Shown in pieces: positions 60,329 through 64,000 of a DNA stretch of 64,000 nucleotides. The DNA is from UBA2177 sp964351475. Its GTDB lineage: Bacteria > Patescibacteriota > Dojkabacteria > SC72. The stretch is taken from assembly GCA_964351475.1 (NCBI GenBank), contig CAYGOB010000001.1:15023-79022 (forward strand). The letters run 5' to 3'. The notes under the pieces were generated by a model. It saw nothing but the letters and a program-made list of their open reading frames with translations. It searched no databases and had not been told where the DNA came from. The translations under genes and the position numbers were made by a program. Numbering within the stretch: the stretch's first letter is position 1; every line of letters starts with the position of its first letter.

Positions 60329-61430
60329 ACAAAATAATCCTAAAAAAGTTGCACTAGTAACAGAATCTCTCTGGAAAATGGCAGGATCAAACAGAGTATT
60401 AGAAAATTTTGCTCAAATGTATCCACAGGCTAATATCTATGCTCTTTTTGGAGAGAAGAAAAATCTTTCAAAGATTCTTAAAGAGAAAGATATATACTTT
60501 TCTTTTTTAAATAAGTGGCCCTTTATTAAAAAATTTTACAGATACACATTCCATCTCTGGCCAGTAGCAATAGAGCAGTTTGATTTTACAAATTATGACC
60601 TTGTTGTATCGGTTAGTAGCTCTGTAGCACATGGAGTAATAACACCTCTTGGTTGTGAGCATCTTGTGTATGTAAATACCCCTATGAGATATGCTTGGGA
60701 CCTTACGTCTTTGTACAGAGATGTTGTTAAATTTGGTCTTGTAAAGAGAGTAGTAAAGGAATTTTTTTTAAGCGTAAATAGAGTATGGGATGTCATAGCG
60801 GCTCAAAGAGCAGATATATTAATTACAAATTCTAATTTTGTTGCAAAAAGAATTTCTAAATACTGGGACAGGCAAGTAGATAGGGTTGTGTATCCTCCAT
60901 TTGAAAAATACAAAGACCCTACTGTTTTAAAAAGAGAAGATTACTTTGTAGCAGGAGCTCCTTTTGAACCAAACAAGAGGGGAGATTTTCTTTTGGAGTG
61001 TGCATCTAAGTTGGGTTTTAACCTTAAAATAATGGGTGGGGGTTCCATGAAAAAGAAGCTCAAGAGAAAGTACAAAAGATTTAAAAACATTGAATTTTTA
61101 GATTGGGTTTCAGAAAAAGAAAAATGGGAGTTATTATCAAAAGCAGAGGGATTTGTGGTTGCAGGTATAGAAGATTACGGTATTTTTTGTGCAGAGGCTG
61201 TTAGTTGTGGTACTCCTGTATTAGCTTATGCTGGAGGAGGTAGTTTAGAAATATTAAGGGAGGGTTTGAGTGGAGTGTTTTTTAAGCAATGGAATGTAAA
61301 TGAGTTTAAAAAGAATTTTGAAAGGTTTAAACAAAAAGATTGGGATTACAATTTGGTTAGAGAGTCATTGGAGAATGTAAATAGTAAAGAGAGTTTTAAA
61401 AAGGAGATAAGTAGTATACTAGTTGAATAG
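60318..61430 (+). CDS. Glycosyltransferase, GT4-like
   Basis: 370 aa, GT-B fold. N-terminal VALVTESLWKMAGSNRVLENFAQ and a donor-binding C-terminal half with YFVAGAPFEPNKRGDFLLE (about 215), LKIMGGGSMKKKLKRK and the EX7E-type motif ESVSCGTPV-like CAEAVSCGTPVLAYAGGG (about 290). It transfers sugars from nucleotide-sugar donors, probably to a lipid-linked or surface glycan. Start ATG 60318 overlaps the end of the cohesin-like gene, so the two are coupled. Confidence 0.87.
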   Translation: MMSKQNNPKKVALVTESLWKMAGSNRVLENFAQMYPQANIYALFGEKKNLSKILKEKDIYFSFLNKWPFIKKFYRYTFHLWPVAIEQFDFTNYDLVVSVSSSVAHGVITPLGCEHLVYVNTPMRYAWDLTSLYRDVVKFGLVKRVVKEFFLSVNRVWDVIAAQRADILITNSNFVAKRISKYWDRQVDRVVYPPFEKYKDPTVLKREDYFVAGAPFEPNKRGDFLLECASKLGFNLKIMGGGSMKKKLKRKYKRFKNIEFLDWVSEKEKWELLSKAEGFVVAGIEDYGIFCAEAVSCGTPVLAYAGGGSLEILREGLSGVFFKQWNVNEFKKNFERFKQKDWDYNLVRESLENVNSKESFKKEISSILVE

Positions 61431-61469
61431 AGGGGGTATTTTTGATATGATTTTTTTAGTTCTTAATAT

Positions 61470-61542
61470 GCCAAGATAGCTCAGTTGGTAGAGCATCTGT
61501 CTGAAGAACAGGGGGTCCCCAGTTCAAATCTGGGTCTTGGCA
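61470..61542 (+). tRNA. tRNA-Phe (GAA)
   Basis: 73 nt. Acceptor GCCAAGA/TCTTGGC, anticodon stem TCTGT/ACAGG with loop CTGAAGA, T arm CCCAG-TTCAAAT-CTGGG. No CCA encoded. Confidence 0.95.
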
Positions 61543-61547
61543 CACCT

Positions 61548-61621
61548 GCGAGAGTAGTTCAGTTGGCTAGAACGACACATTGCCAATGTGTAGGTCGCGG
61601 GTTCGAATCCCGTCTCTCGCT
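61548..61621 (+). tRNA. tRNA-Gly (GCC)
   Basis: 74 nt, 5 nt after tRNA-Phe and likely one transcript. Acceptor GCGAGAG/CTCTCGC, anticodon loop TTGCCAA, T arm GCGGG-TTCGAAT-CCCGT. No CCA encoded. Confidence 0.95.
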
Positions 61622-61681
61622 TTTTAATATGAATGATAGTATTTCATAATTCTAGAGTTAACGTTGTAATCAGGAGGTATT

Positions 61682-62407
61682 ATGAGAATTGGTTTCTCAA
61701 CGGGTTGTTTGTATGGGAGTGTTAAAGATATTAACTCAAATGAAGTAGTAAATTTTATTGCTAATATATCAAAAGATGTTATAGAGATAAGTTGTTTAGA
61801 TATTTCTGCTTTAAATGGTATAAAGTTGATTAAACCTGAAATTCTTAATCAATTTAGTTTTAAGTCTTTTCATGCTCCTGCAATTGGATTTGAGTACAAG
61901 AATAATAAGGAAACGAAAAGCTTATTTAAAGAGATTACAAGCCTTCATATTAAACATAATTTTGATATTGTAGTAATACATCCGGATAAGATAACAGATC
62001 TTGATCTAGTATCTAAGTATTTAGGGAAATTGCCTTTAGCAATTGAAAATATGAATTCAGCTAAAAGAACAGGAAGGAACATAGAAGAGCTGAGTCAAAT
62101 ATTAGAAAAATATGAATTTAAAGTTTTGCTAGATTTATTACATATACATTCAGTAGATACGACTATGCACTTGGTAAAGGATATAGAAGAGAAATATAAA
62201 GATAGAATATCAGCAATTCATTTAAGTGGGGAGGATATGATGAGAGAGGGAAGGGGAGTACACTTACCTCTTTATTTAACTAAACAAGTAAAGATAGTAG
62301 AGGCTATCCCGAGTAAGAACTTGCCTGTAATTATAGAAAGTCCTGTAAATTCTCTAGAGAAATTAAGATTAGAATATGAGTATATAAAAAGATTAACAGG
62401 GTGTTAG
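61682..62407 (+). CDS. Xylose-isomerase-like TIM-barrel protein
   Basis: 241 aa. AP-endonuclease-2/xylose-isomerase-like barrel: RIGFSTGCLYG at the first strand, FKSFHAPAIGFEY, IVVIHPDKI, LAIENMNSAKR with a metal-type Glu, VLLDLLHIHSV, AIHLSGED and the final IIESPVN. His and Glu residues at strand ends could bind a divalent metal. Members include endonuclease IV and sugar isomerases; length and motifs do not decide. A strong AGGAGG ribosome-binding site stands 5 nt before the ATG, unlike most genes here. The gene follows two tRNAs. Confidence 0.78.
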   Translation: MRIGFSTGCLYGSVKDINSNEVVNFIANISKDVIEISCLDISALNGIKLIKPEILNQFSFKSFHAPAIGFEYKNNKETKSLFKEITSLHIKHNFDIVVIHPDKITDLDLVSKYLGKLPLAIENMNSAKRTGRNIEELSQILEKYEFKVLLDLLHIHSVDTTMHLVKDIEEKYKDRISAIHLSGEDMMREGRGVHLPLYLTKQVKIVEAIPSKNLPVIIESPVNSLEKLRLEYEYIKRLTGC

Positions 62408-63051
62408 AATCTTTTCCTAAAGATTTTTTCTCTATTAACATAAAGGTATACCATTATCCCTATAATAATTAATGCCAATGTAGCATTATTAAATGTATCT
62501 ATAATCTTTTTTATTTGACTCCAGTTATCTCCTAACTCAGCCCCAATAAATGCAAATATATATGCATATATAAAGGTAGCAGGAAAAACAATTAAGGATA
62601 GAACTACGGGGTTAAATTTAAGATATCCGGCAATTAAAGCAGTTATAGCTCTTAACCAAGGTACAAACCTACTAATAAATATGAAAATAGATCCTTTTCT
62701 TTTAAAGTGCTTGTACCCACTATTATATGATTTCTCAGATATATGTAAAAACTTACCCCTACCATTTAGGAATTTTAGTAAATCCTTATTTCTAAAATAG
62801 TATCCTAAAAAATATGTAGGAAGAACTCCTATCGCTTCTCCTAAAGCAGCAACTAAGGATATTTTTAACAAGCTGTTAGGGTTATTTGCCCCCATCATGG
62901 AAATTGTAATCTCTATTGGAAAAACACCAAATCCAGAAATAAAAACACCCCAGTATCCTAGGGTTCCAAACCAATGAGCCATGTTTTTTAGTAGTTCACT
63001 AATCACAATAGGATATCTTATCAAAATATTAACAAAAAAAGTATACACCAT
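62404..63051 (-). CDS. DedA-family membrane protein
   Basis: 215 aa, about five hydrophobic segments. The DedA/SNARE-associated (VTT) domain is shown by GYWGVFISGFGVFPIEITISMMG, then AALGEAIGVLPTYFLGYYFR, FISRFVPWLRAITALIAG and the C-terminal re-entrant part. FxxRFxPxxR is the family's conserved basic motif. DedA proteins act as undecaprenyl-phosphate or phospholipid flippases. A GAGGG Shine-Dalgarno lies about 10 nt before the start. The promoter region is shared with divergent ftsQ. Confidence 0.9.
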   Translation of the reverse strand: MVYTFFVNILIRYPIVISELLKNMAHWFGTLGYWGVFISGFGVFPIEITISMMGANNPNSLLKISLVAALGEAIGVLPTYFLGYYFRNKDLLKFLNGRGKFLHISEKSYNSGYKHFKRKGSIFIFISRFVPWLRAITALIAGYLKFNPVVLSLIVFPATFIYAYIFAFIGAELGDNWSQIKKIIDTFNNATLALIIIGIMVYLYVNREKIFRKRF

Positions 63052-63070
63052 TTTAATTACCCTCTTTCAA

Positions 63071-63079
63071 TGATAATAT
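63071..63079 (+). promoter_or_regulatory. Extended -10 promoter of ftsQ
   Basis: TGATAATAT, then 6 nt, then the ATG at 63086; predicted leaderless start. Confidence 0.5.
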
Positions 63080-63085
63080 CTATAT

Positions 63086-63898
63086 ATGACCCAAGATCTC
63101 GAAAAAAGACCTAAGAACTTTCTTAAAGAAAGAATTCTAAGATACAAACCAGTAGTTATTATTAGAAAAAACATAATACTTTTTTCTATCCTCTCTATAT
63201 TTCTTCTAACCTTATTATTGGGTGTATGGAATATTAAAAGATATGAGATATATGATTTGGAAGGAAAAGACTTACCAGAGGTAGTACATTCTCAGATAGA
63301 AGAATATTTAAAGGAAAATATTTATGACCAAAATTATTTTATTTTCTCTCCCTCAACTACAAGAAAGGATATGTATCTAGGTATTGCTAGATTAGAGAGT
63401 GTAAGAATAGAGAAAGTAATGCCAAATAAAATAGTTCTTTTTATAGAAGTATACGATTCTAAATATGGAGCTTTCTTAAAAAATGAAAGTTGTATGATTC
63501 TTTCTTCTAATGGGGTTGTACTTGAAACAGTATGTGAAGAGATAGGTAGGGAATGTTGTGAGGAATATTCTGTTGAGAATTCTTTAATATTTTTTTCATC
63601 TACAGATGTAGAGGTGTCTGTGTTTAATGAGGGAAAAGATAGACTGTTAATACTAGAGGAAGTAGAGAAGGTAGTTAGGGTAGTAGAAGCTTTTAAGTAT
63701 GAGGTTAAGAATATTAAATTGGAAAATGATATATTAGAGCTGGTAGATCAAGGAGATAGGGTTTTTAGGTTTACTATAGCAGATGATATTAATGTACAAT
63801 TAAAGAGATTTATAGTGGTAGTTAGTAGGATAAAAGTAGAGTATATGCAGATAGGTACTCTAGATTTAAGATTTGAAAGACCAGTGATGTTAGAGTAA
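63086..63898 (+). CDS. ftsQ: Cell division protein FtsQ/DivIB-like
   Basis: 270 aa. Short basic cytoplasmic tail, membrane helix at residues 27-49, a POTRA domain (about 52-125) ending RIEKVMPNKIVLFIEVYDSKYGAFL, where the wP-x-x-l pattern is typical of FtsQ, then the beta domain with SSNGVVLE (about 152) and a C-terminal QIGTLDLRFERPVML strand resembling the FtsQ VDLRYD motif. It organises the FtsQLB complex in the divisome. The POTRA-beta order and size fit; sequence similarity is low, as usual for FtsQ. Confidence 0.83.
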   Translation: MTQDLEKRPKNFLKERILRYKPVVIIRKNIILFSILSIFLLTLLLGVWNIKRYEIYDLEGKDLPEVVHSQIEEYLKENIYDQNYFIFSPSTTRKDMYLGIARLESVRIEKVMPNKIVLFIEVYDSKYGAFLKNESCMILSSNGVVLETVCEEIGRECCEEYSVENSLIFFSSTDVEVSVFNEGKDRLLILEEVEKVVRVVEAFKYEVKNIKLENDILELVDQGDRVFRFTIADDINVQLKRFIVVVSRIKVEYMQIGTLDLRFERPVMLE

Positions 63899-63945
63899 AG
63901 GGTCTTGCTAAAATGATGATTTTTGATTATATTATTAAATAGAGC

Positions 63946-63973
63946 TTGTTTAATTGAAATTTTTGTATATAAT
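63946..63973 (+). promoter_or_regulatory. Promoter reading off the window end
   Basis: TTGTTT at 63946-63951, 16-nt spacer, TATAAT at 63968-63973. It probably serves the next gene beyond 64000. The stretch 63899-64000 holds no gene. Confidence 0.5.
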
Positions 63974-64000
63974 AAATTTAAAGTAAAATTACTGCCTCTA

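Noticed and set aside
1..64000. CRISPR array, insertion sequence with transposase, or rRNA operon
   Set aside because: No regular short spacers, transposase motifs or rRNA sequence were seen on either strand.

Overview
The window looks like a chromosome segment of a Candidate Phyla Radiation (Patescibacteria) bacterium. The base composition is AT-rich, genes are tightly packed with many overlaps, and several proteins have the variant architectures common in that group: an archaeal-type AspRS, large FnIII surface proteins, sortases with odd sorting signals and a diversity-generating retroelement (DGR). TGA is used as a stop and an RF2 gene is present, which argues against the code-25 lineages (Absconditabacteria, Gracilibacteria). 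No 16S rRNA lies in the window, so I cannot place it more finely; Dojkabacteria, Katanobacteria or Microgenomates would all fit.

Positions 1-16.2 kb form a cell-surface and accessory region. It holds two paralogous giant FnIII proteins (the first cut by the window edge), a Nudix hydrolase, oligoribonuclease, a sortase beside an LPGTN-tailed ice-binding-like protein, and a complete DGR: a membrane-anchored C-type-lectin-like target, variable repeat, template repeat, Avd and a reverse transcriptase on the opposite strand. The second FnIII gene is translationally coupled to a MacB-like ABC exporter. A family of short intergenic repeats, partly resembling a tRNA 3' end, is scattered through this region and touches tRNA-Asp.

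Positions 16.4-40 kb are mostly housekeeping: thioredoxin, a TsaC-TsaE fusion followed by TsaD (t6A tRNA modification), enolase, tRNA-Leu and tRNA-Val, MscL with a zinc ribbon, a flippase, RmuC, the recA-recX-recJ operon, AspRS, GluRS, tRNA-Gln, Pcm, oligoendopeptidase F and IleRS. Downstream of ileS, at 38.9-39.4 kb, three tandem copies of a roughly 120-nt element show compensatory base changes, a promoter in front and a T-tract behind. This is a strong candidate for an undescribed structured RNA. A CarD-like regulator and a YvcK-like protein follow.

Positions 41-64 kb hold envelope and cell-division functions: a lysozyme-like protein, CapA-like protein, Hsp20 behind a CIRCE-like operator, a FnIII/lysozyme-like protein, a RecB-type nuclease, small membrane proteins, a short ribbon-helix-helix protein, tRNA-Asn, HPF, a SurA-like protein, ftsE-ftsX with a LytM-type protein whose domain halves appear in permuted order, RF2, phosphoglycerate mutase, a cohesin-like sortase substrate, a glycosyltransferase, tRNA-Phe and tRNA-Gly, a TIM-barrel protein, DedA and FtsQ.

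A window-wide pattern is that many start codons lie only 5-8 nt after a TATAAT-like box, often the extended -10 TGATATAAT. This suggests many leaderless transcripts; other genes keep a clear Shine-Dalgarno sequence.
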